DNA of 64,000 nucleotides from Gordius sp. MW1 (Eukaryota > Nematomorpha > Gordioida > Gordea > Gordiidae): NCBI GenBank assembly GCA_964036665.1, contig OZ038528.1, positions 7,136,501 through 7,200,500 of the forward strand. Direction: 5' to 3'. Both the position numbers and the translations under genes were made by a program. Position 1 is the stretch's first letter, and every line of letters begins with the position of its first letter. Under the pieces are notes generated by a model. That model was given only the letters and a program-made list of their open reading frames with translations. It ran no database searches and was not told the origin of the DNA. Positions 45,255 to 57,499 of the stretch are shown here, in pieces.

Positions 45255-47640
45255 TTAGCTCATACATTGACATCCTCATTATAGGGATAAGGCTTGATTG
45301 ATGGAGGGATTGAGTGAAAATGGCACAAGGTCGTTATTGTTTAAAAGATAGAGAGGAAGAAATAAAGGCGGCTAGGGAATCGCAGATGGTGAGTGAATAC
45401 CTAGACCACCGGATTTTGTGGGAAGAGTGGCTTAAAGCCAAGTATTCGTGTTAAAAGAATTATTTAAAATTGATTCAAGCGTGGATTTAAAAAAGTTTTC
45501 ATAGTTGTGTAAAACATCTTTAAACAAAAATGCTTGCGTGGAGCGGAAACAGAATAAAATTTTGCAAATGTTGTAATAGTTTTTTATAGTATATAAGGAA
45601 TGACAAAAGGGCATAGATTTAAAAATGTCTAATTTGATTTTCAAAAATGAAAGGTTTTTGCATAAAAAGTTTTTAAAGCACTCAGGTCCCCCGATAGGTG
45701 CGCCTAAAACATAAACGTTGTATTTTTAAATTTTGGCAAAGTCAAAGAACTTTAGGTGAATATTATCAAGTTCGAATACATTTCAATTTTAGAGGCGTTT
45801 AAACATAAGTTTAAGGTGGGGGAAAAAGCATATATTACATTTAGTGCTTGGACTAGGTTGTCAGGGGTGCCGGCAAGAGTAGCGTCATCTAGTTACCAGA
45901 CATTAAGGGTGAGTTTACAATGTATTGTTAATTTCATTAATTAGGTGATTTATAGCTAAACAGAATAAATAGGGTGATTTGATAAATATACTAACTGATA
46001 ATTTTATTCTGAACAAAATTAGATTTTTAGTTATATTTTCGGTGGTGATTATTGAGGTTAAGGGTGAAAAATTGCCTTTTTAACGTTTTTAGAGCTAGAT
46101 TCCCACGCCATATATTAATTCTTAATAATATTTATGTAATCGTAAGACCATTTATTGATCTACAGGATGATATTTTTATTTTTTTTTAATTTCGTTTCTA
46201 CTTTTAGTTATATCTTGTTTATCTGAACCCCCTCCCCGCATTAAAATTCCTCCCACAATGTCTAGGTAAAAAGAGTACATTTACATAGCGCTAATACGAT
46301 CTAGCACATTTCCGTGTCCCTTCACATACTCTCACTTCTTCTCTAGTTGCCCGATATATATAACCAAGCATGCGAAAAAAGTGATCGAGTATAACACCTT
46401 TACTCTTACTAGGTATATGGTGATACGTATTTGTATTAAGATCTTTTTTAATTTTTTTTTATCTCACCTAAATTTTTCATTAGAGGTTCAATTTTTAAGT
46501 ACAAGTTGCATAGTTTTAGAAGTGTTAAAAACAGTTAATTAATTTGTTTAAATTTAAAATGTATCATGTCCCAGCGGCAGAATAATAATTTAGAAAAGAA
46601 GCCGCAGGAACACGATTTAAAAATGATTTGAAGGGGGTGAATCAGGAATATATTGGGAGAATTGGCGGATAGGGGGATATATCGGGAGATATTGGGATAT
46701 GACGGGTCAGGGGAACCTCTTCCAGTTAAAGAAGAGACTAAATTTTTTGACTTTTTTCACTTTACATCCTGTATACCTATTTTACTAAGAAAATCCACAG
46801 AATAAAAAGATGATCGAAACGCGTTACAAAATTCAATGATGCGTGTTCGTGTTGATCAATAATATATACGGGGAATACAAATACGTATAAGCGCGTGGGG
46901 GGGGGGAGGGAAAGTCACACACACGCAAGTAAAATTAAATGTAAAAGAAAAGACGTGTAAGACGTGTATACTCTAGTATACCACAAAATGTATTAAAGTA
47001 GTTAAATTTATCGTCTGCGGGAGATGTAAGGGGCAGTGTAATTTATTCTAATTAGTTGCTTAAGTTTTTAGAAGTCATTCAATGACGCTAATTAGAAGCA
47101 GACGAATATGCTAGGTTAAAGCCAGCCCTCATGCAAACTGAGTTGTGCAGTACATCAGGGTTTTAGTGACTTCATTTTACCCAACAAATTATTAATTTGT
47201 TTCCTAACTCAGTATGTCGTGATCTTCCCCCCGACACTCAGGATCACTCTTACCAACGCATTTATTAGTCCATATATATTATATTATCGCGGACATTGGT
47301 CGCCTTGTTTGTGAAAAATATATTGGATTCGCCTTTTGTATCGTATCAGACACCAATAAACCAGTTAATAGCCTTTTTCAAACGTGTTATTGAACATAAA
47401 AAGAAGACAAAAAGCATGTATATAAATATTCCCATTTTATAAATCGTCGTGTACTTGAGCACAAAATCAGAGGCGTTGCCAAGGGATGGGGTCTATTAAA
47501 TATTTATACAGGTACCGTCTAAAATTAAAAATATATACCCTTTATAGAAATCAAATTTTTATAAATATATACACACATATATATCTAATCTAGCTTTGCT
47601 TTTAAAATTAAATATAAAACTACTCTTTTTCTTCTTCTTT
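45255..47640. other. Intergenic sequence without recognised genes
   Basis: Small open frames at 45432-45644 (minus) and 45756-45944 (plus) have no recognisable domain. A block near 47180-47400 with GATCACTCTTACCAACGCAT and an AATAAA has some LTR-like character but no supporting internal region. A CA/TA microsatellite lies near 47560. Confidence 0.35.
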
Positions 47641-47641
47641 A

Positions 47642-50188
47642 TCAGTTATTGGGTCCCACATTCGTGGGGTTTGTTTTGATAAGTTTCTTCCATCTTGACC
47701 GAGTGAGTGCCATGTCTTGACTAATCACTTTAGTTTTCATAGCTTTATCGACTTGCCCTTTCCACGTGACACGGGGTCGTCCTCTTCCTCTTTTCCTAGG
47801 TACCTCCATGTCCACTATTTTTTGATTTAGGTCATCCGTGTCCCTTCTTAGTATATGCCCATACCACCTTAGCCGATTTTCGTTAATCATGTCCGCCATA
47901 GGTTGAATACCCATTTTTGTAATGAGAAAGTCATTCGTCATATGGTCGAGCTTAGTAAACCCCAAGCTCCACCGTATCATTCTCATCTCTGTGGCTTTTA
48001 ATAGCTTTTCTTCCGTGGTGTTTAATGCCCATGTTTCACTTCCATAGAGTAACACCGGTCTTACGATGGATTTGTAAGCTTTGCTCTTCAATCATATTGG
48101 AGTTTTCTTGTCGCACATTACACACGATATACTTCGCCATTTAAGCCATTTTTTTTGGATCCGGGCATTGACTTCCGTTGCGCAACATCCCTCTTGATGT
48201 AGCATCGAGCCGAGGTATGTAAATCTGTCTACTTTTGGGTACTTTAGATGGTCATCCAGCGATGGGCTGCCTGTACCGTCTATTTGCATGTATACCGTTT
48301 TTCGATCGTTGACCTTTAAACCATATCCAGCTAAGCGCTTTGACCATTTTTTGGCTTCTTCGAATACCTTCTCCCTTGTTTCCTCGCATAGTAAAATATC
48401 ATCGCATATAGCATACACCATGGCGATGACTTTTGAATGTCCCTCATTATCGTGTCTATAATTATATTAAAGAAAAATGGAATTAAAGCAGATCCTTGAT
48501 TTAATCTAATTTTAACCCGAAAAGATTTAGAGTCTTCAACTGTCGTCCTAACGCAAGAGTTTGAGGCTTCATAAATAATTTTCATAAGCCGTATATATGC
48601 GTCAGGGATATTTTGTTTTCTCAGGCACCACCATATTAAATTGCGGGGACGTGTCATAAGCTTTCTCCAGGTCGATAAAAACCATATGTAGGTCTTTCCT
48701 CTTTTCACCATACTTATCCATCATTTGTATTAGTGCGAAGATTGGGTCGATTGTGGATTTGTCGGCCACAAATCCAAATTGATTAGCCGATATTTCCACC
48801 TCGTTTTTCAGCCTTGTTACTAAGATCCTCTCCATAAGCTTCAAGGAGTGACAAGTTTGATACCTCTGTAATTGCCACAGTCCTGAGGGTCTCCTTTGCC
48901 TTTAAATAATGGTATAATCGTGCTTGCTCTTCATTGATTAGGAATTCGCTCTTCTACGAATATCTTGTTAAGGAGGTTTGTCAGGGTGGTGACTCCTTCT
49001 TCACGACATCCGAGCAATGCTTCCATAGGTATTCCATCTGGGCCATTTGCTTTTCCTTTTTGCATTTTGTTCATTTGTGTTCTAACTTCATCCTCCTGAA
49101 AGAGTTCTACCTTACTTATATAAGGCTCAATTTTGGGAAGGGAATCCTTGTCATTTGCAATATTCATAAGTTTCTTAAAATATCCTTTCCACCTATCACT
49201 TCTTTCGGCTTGAATAAGGTTTGACCCTTCTCGTTTTTGACTATTTTAAGAACTCCGACATCGCGACTTTCTTCTCCCTTATCTTGGCCAATTGTACATA
49301 AGCCTATCGCCCCCTTTATGATCCAGTTTGTTTGCCATCTCGGTGTAGGCGGCATTCTTAGCTATTGCATCGGCCTTCTTTGCGTCTTTTTTGATTTATG
49401 CCATCGTCTATCTAGATTTTTCTTTCTTTCGATGAAACCCCTAACCGATTGATCCCACCACCATAGTTCCCTATTCATAGCTTAGCCTCCTTTGGTCTGT
49501 TTTAGAACATGAATCGCTGTTTCTTTAATGTCCTCTCCCAATCGTCGTCTACGTCCCTTTGCAACTTCCTTGCATCCAAGAGTGAGGCGGTTTTTTGATG
49601 GTATTCTTTGTTCGTCGACGTATGCTTTAGCTTTTTGTATCGAATTCGAGGTTCATATACCTTTCTTCTTTTGGGAAATACTCTTCTGTCAAGATTCATA
49701 ACAAGGGGACGATGTTGCCTGGCGATTTCTTCTCCCGGTATTACTTTGCAATCCTTGATACTCCATAAGTCCTTTCGCCGTATAAGCATATAGTCAATTT
49801 GACTAAAATGCTTCCCACTTCTATAGGTCACAATATGATCTTCGCGCTTTTGAAAATAGGTGTTAACGACCGCCATGTCATAAGCTTGGGATACTTGGAG
49901 AAGTTTTTTACCTTCTTTGTTCTTCAGACCATGCCCATAGCCTCCATCATTGCGTTCATATCCGAGGCGATCTTTCCCTACGTGAGCGTTGAAATCTTTC
50001 CCAATAATTAGCCTTTCTTCCTTTCCTATTCCTTGTATATCCTTTTCCAATGGTTCGAAGAATATGTCTTTCTCTGATTCCGAACACCCAATTTGGGGAG
50101 CATACGCACACATAACGGTTAGGAGGCCCCCACAATCTGCAATCTTCACCCACATTAGCCTGTCGGAACAACGCTTGACTTCCACCAC
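47642..50188 (-). pseudogene. LINE endonuclease/reverse transcriptase ORF, broken
   Basis: Open segments lie at 50188-49502 (endonuclease), 49355-48931, 48844-48602, 48711-48331, 48421-48092 and 48091-47642, overlapping in different frames, so several frameshifts separate them. The endonuclease Asp/His and Asn motifs are recognisable; the RT YADD box is changed to an ICDD form. The copy is dead but not ancient, since long segments stay open. Confidence 0.8.
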
Positions 50189-50655
50189 CTTGTCCTTGAA
50201 CGATTTGCTTAGAACGACGTCCCAGGATCTACGTTTTGGTGACCCATTGTGGAAAAACTTGTATCCTTCTCATAATTCCCCAGCTTTCGTTCCGTTCATT
50301 CTCGTCTCTTATAGGCATGCGATGTGTACCTTTTTTCTTTTTAGCATTTGTGCGACCTCGATGCTCTTCCCCGTCAACGTTCCCACATTCCAGCACGTTA
50401 TTCGCATTCTTTCACAACTAATTTCCTTAACCGCCTTCGTTGTGAGTTGGGCAGTCACCCTAGTGTATTTTTCACATTGCACGGGCGGGGTATGCAGACC
50501 GCGTCGTTTGTGGAGGACGCCCTAGCCTTTTCTTGTAAAATCTTGTTTAAAACTGTCATAATTTTGGAGTTAATTTTTATAGCCGTTTTCCGACCTGACG
50601 CCAACCCTCCACTTTTTGCACACGGACTTGGGACCGTCGTAGGTAGTGTTAAATA
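47642..50655 (-). mobile_element. RTE-type LINE, near full length
   Basis: Minus-strand order from 50655: 5' region, APE endonuclease (GKDFNAHVGKDRLGYE; SQIDYMLIRRKD; RQHRPLVMNL), reverse transcriptase (ANQFGFVADKSTIDPIFAL; HMVFIDLEKAYD; catalytic box degenerate as ICDDILL), and the RTE C-terminal domain (MRMIRWSLGFTKLDHMTND; NRLRWYGHILRRD; RGRGRPRVTW). The 3' end has a GAAGAAGAAAAAG-type short-repeat tail near 47630, as in RTE elements. Proteins of this kind are often annotated as craniofacial development protein 2-like. Confidence 0.88.
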
Positions 50656-50925
50656 AATAAAAAACTACTAGTTGGGTTTATTCATTCTCTTCCTAATGTT
50701 AAAGTTTAGCGCTAAATGAACATAAGAAATTTTTCAGTTATAAGATTATTAGTGGAAAAATTATTACACTACCTACGACGGTTACAATCCGTGTGCAAAA
50801 AGTGAAGGGTTGCTTTAAGACCAACACCATAATTATGGTAATTTCAAACAAAACCTTACAGCAAAAAGCTAGGGCATCCTCCACAAACGATGCTCACTGC
50901 ATCTCCCACCCTATAATTATAAGCT
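50485..50925. repeat. Inverted repeat of LINE 5' sequence
   Basis: About 165 bp at 50485-50655 recurs in reverse complement at 50762-50925, sharing CACTACCTACGACGG, GTGTGCAAAAAGTG and TTTGTGGAGGA in opposite senses. A 106-bp spacer separates the arms. This is a second LINE 5' end head-to-head with the first, either from an inversion at insertion or from two insertions. Confidence 0.7.
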
Positions 50926-50939
50926 AGAGAAAAATTTGA

Positions 50940-52734
50940 TTTTAATCTCACTTTGGCCAGTGGTCATTTTTTTATTGGTCAGTAGCCAGCAAACGGCCAA
51001 ATAGCCTATATTTAAAATATAGAAAAAAAAATTTGCTACACTTTGGCCAATGGTCATTTTTTTAATTCGTCAGTAGCTAGGACACGGTCAAAAAGGATAT
51101 AAATACATCAGAGACGAAAAAAGAATTTCGATTCACAATTTGGCCAATGGTCATTTATTCATTGGTCAGCAGCCAGCGGACGGCCAAAAAGTCATATTAT
51201 TAATGGTATTAAAAAGACAATGTATTAATTTAAAAAAAAAAAAAAATTTGCCCTCTCCCGGATTCGAACCCACATGAGTAGAGGCATAGGCCTTTGTGGA
51301 GGGGGGGCACAGAGACCCATATCAGAAGAGGCATAGGTTCTTGTAGGGGGGGGGCATAGGTAATTATCAATGTTATCCTAATATAGCAATTCAAAAAACG
51401 AAAAAAAAATTTCGAATCACAATTTGGCCAAAGGTCATATTTTTCCATTGGTCAGTAGCCAGGACACGGTAAAAAGGTCATATTATCAATGGTATTAACA
51501 AGAACAATATATTAATTTAATTAAAAAAAATTTTTTGCCCTCTCCTGGTATCGAACCAACAATTAAGAACGTTGGACGGACGGACTGGGGGGGGAACAGG
51601 GACCCATCAGTAGAGGCATAGGCCCTTGTAGGGGGGGGGGCACAGGTAATTATCAATGTTAACTTATAACAATTCAAAAACGAAAAAAAAATTTCGAATC
51701 ACAATTTGGCCAAAGGTCATTTTTTTTATTGGTCAGTAGCCAGGACACGGTCAGAATAGTCATACTATTATTGGTATTAACAAGAAAAATATATTTTTTT
51801 AATTTAAAAAATTTTTTTTTGCCCTCTCCGGGGATCGAACCAGCAATTAAGAATTTGCCCTCGGCTGGATTCGAAACCACATCAGTAGAGGCATAGGCTT
51901 TTGTAGGGGAGGGCACAGGGACCCATATTAGTAGGCGCATAGGCCCTTCTAGGGGAGGGCATAGGGTAATTCTAATTATCAATGTTAACCTAATATACCA
52001 ATTCAAAAACGAAAAAAAAATTCGAATCACAATTTGGTCAATGGTCTTTTTTTTATTGGTCAGTAGCCAGGATACGGGCAAAAAGTCATATTTTCAGTGT
52101 TATTAACAAGAACCATATATTAATCAAATTAAAAAAAATTTGCCGTCTCCGGGTATCGAACCAGCAATTTAGAACGTTGGACGGACGGACAACGGACAAC
52201 AAAAAGCGAGCCCATAAATTGCATAGCAATTAAAATTTCGATTTATACTTTGGCAATGGTCATTTTTTTCTTGGTCAGAAGCCAGGACACGGTCAAAAAG
52301 TCATATTATCAATGGTATTAACAAGAACAATAAATTAATTTTTAAAAAAATAAAAAAATTTGCCCTCTCCGAGATTCAAACCCACATCAGTAGAAGCATA
52401 AGCCTTTGTGGGGGGGCAAAGGGACCCATATCAGTAGAGGCATAGGACCTTCTAGGGGAGGGCATAGGGTAATTATCAATGTTAACCTAATAACCAATTC
52501 AAAAATGAAAAAAAAATTCGAATCACAATTTGGCCATTGGTCATTTTTTTCATTGGTTAGTAGCCAGGACACGGTCAAAAAGTCATATTCAATGTTATTA
52601 ACAAGAACAATATATTATTAATTAAAAAAAAATTTACCCTCTCCTGGTATCGAACCAGCAATCTAGAACGTTGGACGGACAACGGACGGACGGACGGACA
52701 ACAAAAAGCAAGCCCATAAATTGCATAGCAATTA
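50940..52734. mobile_element. Hairpin/minisatellite repeat family, compound copy C
   Basis: Several units have TTTGGCCAATGGTCATTTTT and CATTGGTCAGTAGCCAGGAC. They alternate with tRNA-like 3' halves: ATTCGAACCCACATCAGTAG (51260, 51870, 52375) and TATCGAACCAGCAATTTAGA-type (51550, 51835, 52150, 52655). CGGACGGACAAC microsatellite and TTGCATAGCAATTAA ends occur twice (52216 and 52721). This looks like at least two members inserted side by side or duplicated. No coding frame is credible. Confidence 0.6.
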
Positions 52735-53015
52735 ACATAAATTGAAAATCATGGGTGGTGTTCTAACTTGAAAACCACCCCTCCCTACGCCAATGCACTA
52801 TTATCACTAATATACTTTCAGTCATTCCTTATCTACGTAAAAGTATCGTTTTATGAATTTGAGGCGGATTTAGAGTAGGGATTTTTCTCTTTACACTTTA
52901 TTTTACCTATTCTTTTAATAGCGAAATCTTTGGCTCATTTAATCTTACTACACGACAAAGGCAGTAACAAACCTTTAGGCCTACCGTCTAGAACAATAAA
53001 AACACAAATTCATGT
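52735..53015. other. Intergenic sequence between repeat copy C and the second LINE
   Basis: Nothing was recognised except a hAT-like ACCCCTCCCTACGCC remnant near 52785. Confidence 0.35.
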
Positions 53016-53390
53016 GTTATACACATGAAAAGACTCAACCGAGCCAGAAATACCTTGTAGTGGTGGTTGAGCTTGTGTACTCTCGTAATCCAAGAAGCTA
53101 TACCTTTGGTAGCCAAACATAATTTTTGTGTTTATTACTGGTGGGGTCACCCTATTGGCAAGGTTCTTGATGAAGGGTCAGACTAAAATTTCTGGGCTTT
53201 TTGAGGGAGTACTAGTGAAATGGAAGTGCCAGATTAAGCCTATCAATACGAGTGGTTTAAAAAAAATTTAATTCACCAAAATGACGGCATCATAAAGAAT
53301 AGTAGGCAGTCGAGCGCCAAAATCTAACATAGATCCGTCAGGCTTGGAAGGCCGAGATATCAATATTCCCTCATTCCATATAAACCAAAA

Positions 53391-56300
53391 ATGTATACTA
53401 CAACAAAGAAGCAGCATGAAAACCAAGCTAGGGCGTCCCCCTTAAGCGACGCGCGCATTCTTTGCCTAGAATGTGTGGGAAATAAACGAAGGCTACCGCT
53501 CTCTCAACAAACGGAAGCGGTTAAATACATTAGTTTGCGTAGGATAAAGTTTGGGTCATGGAATATTGGTACAATGACTAGCAAGAGGAGAGAATTGGCA
53601 GACGTTCTAAGGAGGAGAAAATTCGATATCGTTTGGATACAAGAGACCAAATGGAAGGGCCAAAAAGCACAATACATAGGTGACGGATACAAATTATATT
53701 TTTACAGTACAGAAACTCATCTGAATGGCGTCGGTATAGGGTTATCGGAAAAATTTCAGCAAACTGTCGTCGACGTTAAAGAATCAATGACAATTATGGC
53801 GATACAGCTTTGTTATAAATCTACTACGATAAACGTGATATCAGCATACCCCTCAAAGTGGATGCTCTGAGGCGGAAAAAGATTGTTTTTGGAGGGAGCT
53901 TGAAGATATTCTATCACAATTCGGTAAGTAGGGACTAATAATTATCAGAGCGCACCTCAATGGACACGTGGGCAAATCAAGGGGAGTATTTGAAAGAATT
54001 CACGGGGATCGGGGTTACGGCCTAAGAAATGAAGGAGGTACGGAAATTCTAAAAATTGCTAAAGCTTTTGATCTAGCAATAGGAAGTACCTTCTTTAAAA
54101 AGAGACAGGAATATTTTATAACGTACAAAAGCGGCAGCCGTACCACTCAGATAGATTTCTTTCTAGTCAACTGTCGTATCCCTTGATACGCGTATAATTC
54201 CCCCCCCCCCCATGTACCCTTATACAAAAGTTATGGATTTCCCCCAACCCCTTGTAAAACAGTGTATCTCATTCGAATTGCAAAAGTTCATTGATTGTGA
54301 GATTTCTTAACATTGTCGGGTCTTTTGATCTTATAACATCTGCCTATCAGAGGCATACTCACTGAGTAACCCCTTTTCCTGTAGGTACTTTTCCTTTCCA
54401 TTTAATTTCAGTACGTGTGTTACTTTACCCCCCCCCCCCCCCCCACATGCCCCTATCCTTCCTTCAAATTCTTAATTCATATTCTTTATGAATGTGACAT
54501 TAGAGCGCACTTAAAGTATGTTCTAAATGCTAAGGTAATACCGAGTGAAATATTGGCCTGCCAACACAAGCTGTTGGTGGGGGCGACTTTATAGTAAAGG
54601 GCAAAAGGTACAAAGAGTAGAGGCTACTATACAATGGAGGAAACTAAAGGATAATATTCAACAATTTCAGGAACAAGTAATTAAACATGCTGAATTTAAG
54701 GAAAATACTTCATGTGAACAATGCGAAGAGTGGGACGACAAATACTAGGTGAAAGCAAGCCCACTAAAAGAATTCTCAAGGAGACGTGGTGGTGGAATGA
54801 AGAACAAAAATGTATCAAGGGAAAGAAGAGACTGTACAAGGTTTGGTATAAAAACAAGGATAGTAATGATAAACAAGCTTATCAAGTAGCTAAAAGATTG
54901 GCTAAGAAATTCGTAGCAAAAGCAAAAAGCAAGGTGTACGACGATATAAATGTAAAACTAAACTCAAAGGAAGGAGAAAGATTGATCTACAAAATCGCAA
55001 AGTCAAGGGCCCGAAATTCCAAAGATTACCTAAAATGCCGGCTAATCAAGGGTCAAAAGGGAGAAATACTAACACCCGACAGCCATATAATACAAAGATG
55101 GTACGACTATTATAGCGATTTATCAACTGAAAAGTGGCCTGTAGTCGAAATCATTAATAAGGAAAATACAATAGGAGAATTAAACACAGCGGACTTGATC
55201 ACGGAAACGGAAGTAAAAGTTGCTATGGGTAAAAAAAAGTCAGGAAAAGCTCTTGGACCAGACAATATACCAATAGAGGGCTTTAAAGCGTTAGGCAATA
55301 CTGGTGCACAATTCCTCGCCAACCTTTTCAACAATATCTTGAAAACGGGAAAATGCCTAACGAGTGGAGGGATAGCTACATGATCCCGATATACAAGATG
55401 AAAGGGGACATTCAGGATTGCAACAATTACAGAGGGATAAAGATTATGAGTTACACTTTCAAGGTGTGGGAAAAAGTGATGGAAAAACGATTTCAGAGTT
55501 CGGTTTAAATTCGAGATAACCAATTCGGATTTATGCCGGAGAGGTCCACAGCAGACGCCCTAAAAGTGTTAGAAGATTAATGGAACGGTTTAAAGAAAGG
55601 GACCAGGATTTGCATATGTGTTTCATCGATCTAGAAAAAGCGTTCGATAAAGTTCCTCGTACTTTAGTGTGGAAATGTCTTAAAGAAAACAATGTGCAAA
55701 AATTATACGTCATAGCAATAAAAGATATGTGCAAGGGAAATAGAACGTACGTTAGAACAACGATGGGGACTACAAAGGGCTTTGCTCACTAGAGTCCATC
55801 AAGGTTCAGCTCTTAGTCCCTTCCTAATCATAATGAAAATGGATATTATTAACAAAGATTTGGGCGAGGAAGCTCTTTGGGAAATGCTCTTTGCAGACGA
55901 TATAATCCTCTGTGCCAAAAGTGAACAAGAATTGGCTAATACTGTAAATAGATGGGTAAATGCAATAGAAGATAGTGGTCTTAGGGTAAATCGAAAGAAA
56001 ACAGAATCCATGAAGACAAAGTTTAAATCGGATGCTAAGTGCATCCCTTACTTTAGGCGATTTGCAACTTACAAGCGTGGATTCCTTCGAATATTTAGGA
56101 TCAACACTTCAATCGGATGTTGGAATGGATAAAGAAATCCAAGCAAGGATAAATTCCGGATGGCTCAAGTGGAGGGACTTGACAGGCGTTCTGTGTGACA
56201 AAAACATCCCAAGAAGACTAAAAGGCGCACTGTATAAATCCATCATACAGCCAACAGTCCTGTATAGTTCGGAATCATGGGCTATACGTAATAGAGAAGA

Positions 56301-56427
56301 GCAGCGTCTTGCGACCATGGAGATGAGAATGCTAAGATGGGTGCTAGGAGTAAGCAGAAAGGAACTTAGGCGAAATGAAGAAGTAAGAAGAATCTTGGGT
56401 ATACATCTATTACGACAAAGGTCTTAA
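53391..56427 (+). pseudogene. LINE endonuclease/reverse transcriptase ORF, broken
   Basis: Open segments at 53391-53870, 53968-54186, 54545-54748, 54721-55383, 55580-55792, 55782-56132 and 56032-56427 lie in shifting frames. The endonuclease is split by an unrelated insertion, and several frameshifts and stops interrupt the rest. The RT FADD box and its neighbours are preserved, so decay is recent in RT terms. Confidence 0.8.
54178..54530. repeat. Insertion of about 350 bp inside LINE 2
   Basis: Coding resumes at KVIPSEILACQHKLLVG after breaking off at DFFLVNCR, which normally are nearly adjacent in RTE endonucleases. The insert has two poly(C) tracts (about 54198 and 54428) in otherwise AT-rich sequence. 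I could not find a target duplication or assign a family. Confidence 0.6.
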
Positions 56428-56667
56428 CAAATAGACTAAGATGGTTGGCCATGTCGAAAGAAGGAACGATAGCACGTCGGAAAGAAAATCGAGATGATAA
56501 ATTTCGCAGACGAAGGAGAGGAAGACCCAAGCTTACCTGGATTTATAAAATAAGTCCACAAGATAAAGAAAGATCTATGTAAACATAGAAACAAATGGAA
56601 ACGAATGCTGAAAGGACTGACCATCAGCCTAGGTGACAAACAGTCATAGAAAGAAGAAGATACACAT

Positions 56668-57099
56668 GAAAAGATGTTGCCGCTTTTGTTTTACCTATTA
56701 CAGGTTTAATGATAGCGATTGCTTTTCTATCCCCAGACTCCTTATCAGACATCTCGAACTTTATCAAAGCAAATCCTCTTTCTACCCCTGCACATATGTT
56801 AGCCTGAATGATATTTTTTATTTGCTTACGATATTCTTCGTAGTGTGCCTAACAAGCTAGGGGGTGTTATTGATTTGTTTATAAGACTTTTCATTCTACT
56901 CATCCTAATTTTAGGTAATAGAAAAGTTACTACTGTATATAATAAACCCCGACAAATTATAGCAACTATTGCTGCTAGATCTTTTTTACTTCTCAGATAT
57001 ATTGGTTCTCGAGTAGTAGAAGAATTTTTTTACACGTTAGGACAAGTGTTTAAATTTATTTATTTCTTATCTTTCATTTGCTTATATATGCTGGCCTAA
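56668..57099 (+). pseudogene. cytb: Mitochondrial cytochrome b, 3' fragment (NUMT)
   Basis: Reading with the invertebrate mitochondrial code gives KDVAAFVLPITGLMIAIAFL, then NFIKANPLSTPAHM, and after a single frame change near 56815 FAYDILRSVPNKLGG, finishing with SFLLLRYIGSRVVEEFFYTL to a TAA at 57097-57099. This is about the last 140 residues of cytochrome b, including the conserved ANPLSTPAH and SVPNKLGG blocks. The frameshift and nuclear surroundings show it is not functional. Confidence 0.88.
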
Positions 57100-57284
57100 A
57101 TTAAAACTACAATTTCCTTAAAAGTAATTTCTGGCCTCAAAATCTTTAATCTAAAATCAATTAGTATACTTATTAGGTAGAAGTTTCAGCTCTAAAACAC
57201 TCACAAGAGTACGGTTTTAACCTACATTTAAAAAGTGCCAATAAGCATCACCCTTAAATTCTAAATTTCATGCACAATTATGCT

Positions 57285-57475
57285 ATTTTAGGTGTTAAAC
57301 AAAAACCGGTCCTTTCGTACTAGGTTTTCTTTTTTTAAAGATAGGAACCTATCTGGCTCTTGTCGATCTCAATTCAAGTCATGGATTATTTTAATTAGTC
57401 GAACAGACTATCTTAGTGAAATGCTACCTCCACCAGACAGAATAACTCAACATCGAGGTCGCAAACAACATAAAT
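57285..57475 (-). pseudogene. rrnL: Mitochondrial 16S rRNA, 3' domain fragment (NUMT)
   Basis: On the minus strand, GTTTGCGACCTCGATGTTGA, the GTCTGTTCGACTAATTAAAA segment and CCTAGTACGAAAGGACC, the sarcin-ricin loop, occur in the order found in mitochondrial large-subunit rRNA domains V-VI. Apparent protein frames here are by-products. Confidence 0.88.
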
Positions 57476-57499
57476 CATAAGGTCTGTAGAGAGGTAATT

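Larger units (their letters stand above)
53020..56665 (+). mobile_element. Second RTE-type LINE, near full length
   Basis: Plus-strand order: 5' UTR from about 53020, endonuclease from 53540 (FGSWNIGTMTSKRRELADVL; WIQETKWKG; a degenerate RAHLNGHVGKS at about 53950), a 350-bp insertion, RT (FMPERSTADALKV; MCFIDLEKAFDKVPR; intact MLFADDIILCAKSEQEL near 55885) and the C-terminal domain (MEMRMLRWVLGVSRKE). It ends in a GAAAGAAGAAGATACAC tail at about 56665, directly against mitochondrial sequence. It differs in family from the 47.6-kb LINE. Confidence 0.88.
56668..57475. other. Nuclear mitochondrial DNA insertion (NUMT)
   Basis: The segment holds the 3' part of cytochrome b on the plus strand and the 3' part of the 16S rRNA on the minus strand, separated by about 190 bp. 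The cytb reading uses TGA as Trp. Facing transcription of cytb and rrnL is the arthropod-like layout, but nad1, which normally lies between them in the ancestral arthropod order, is absent. It begins immediately after the LINE tail at about 56665 and ends shortly before a Gypsy element. Confidence 0.88.

Noticed and set aside
47180-47400. Possible LTR
   Set aside because: No inverted terminal bases, duplicate copy or internal region was found to support it.
49989-50656. Plus-strand open frames of up to 178 codons
   Set aside because: They lie antisense to the LINE endonuclease and 5' region.
57292-57480. Open frame of 62 codons
   Set aside because: The sequence is antisense mitochondrial 16S rRNA, including the sarcin-ricin loop.
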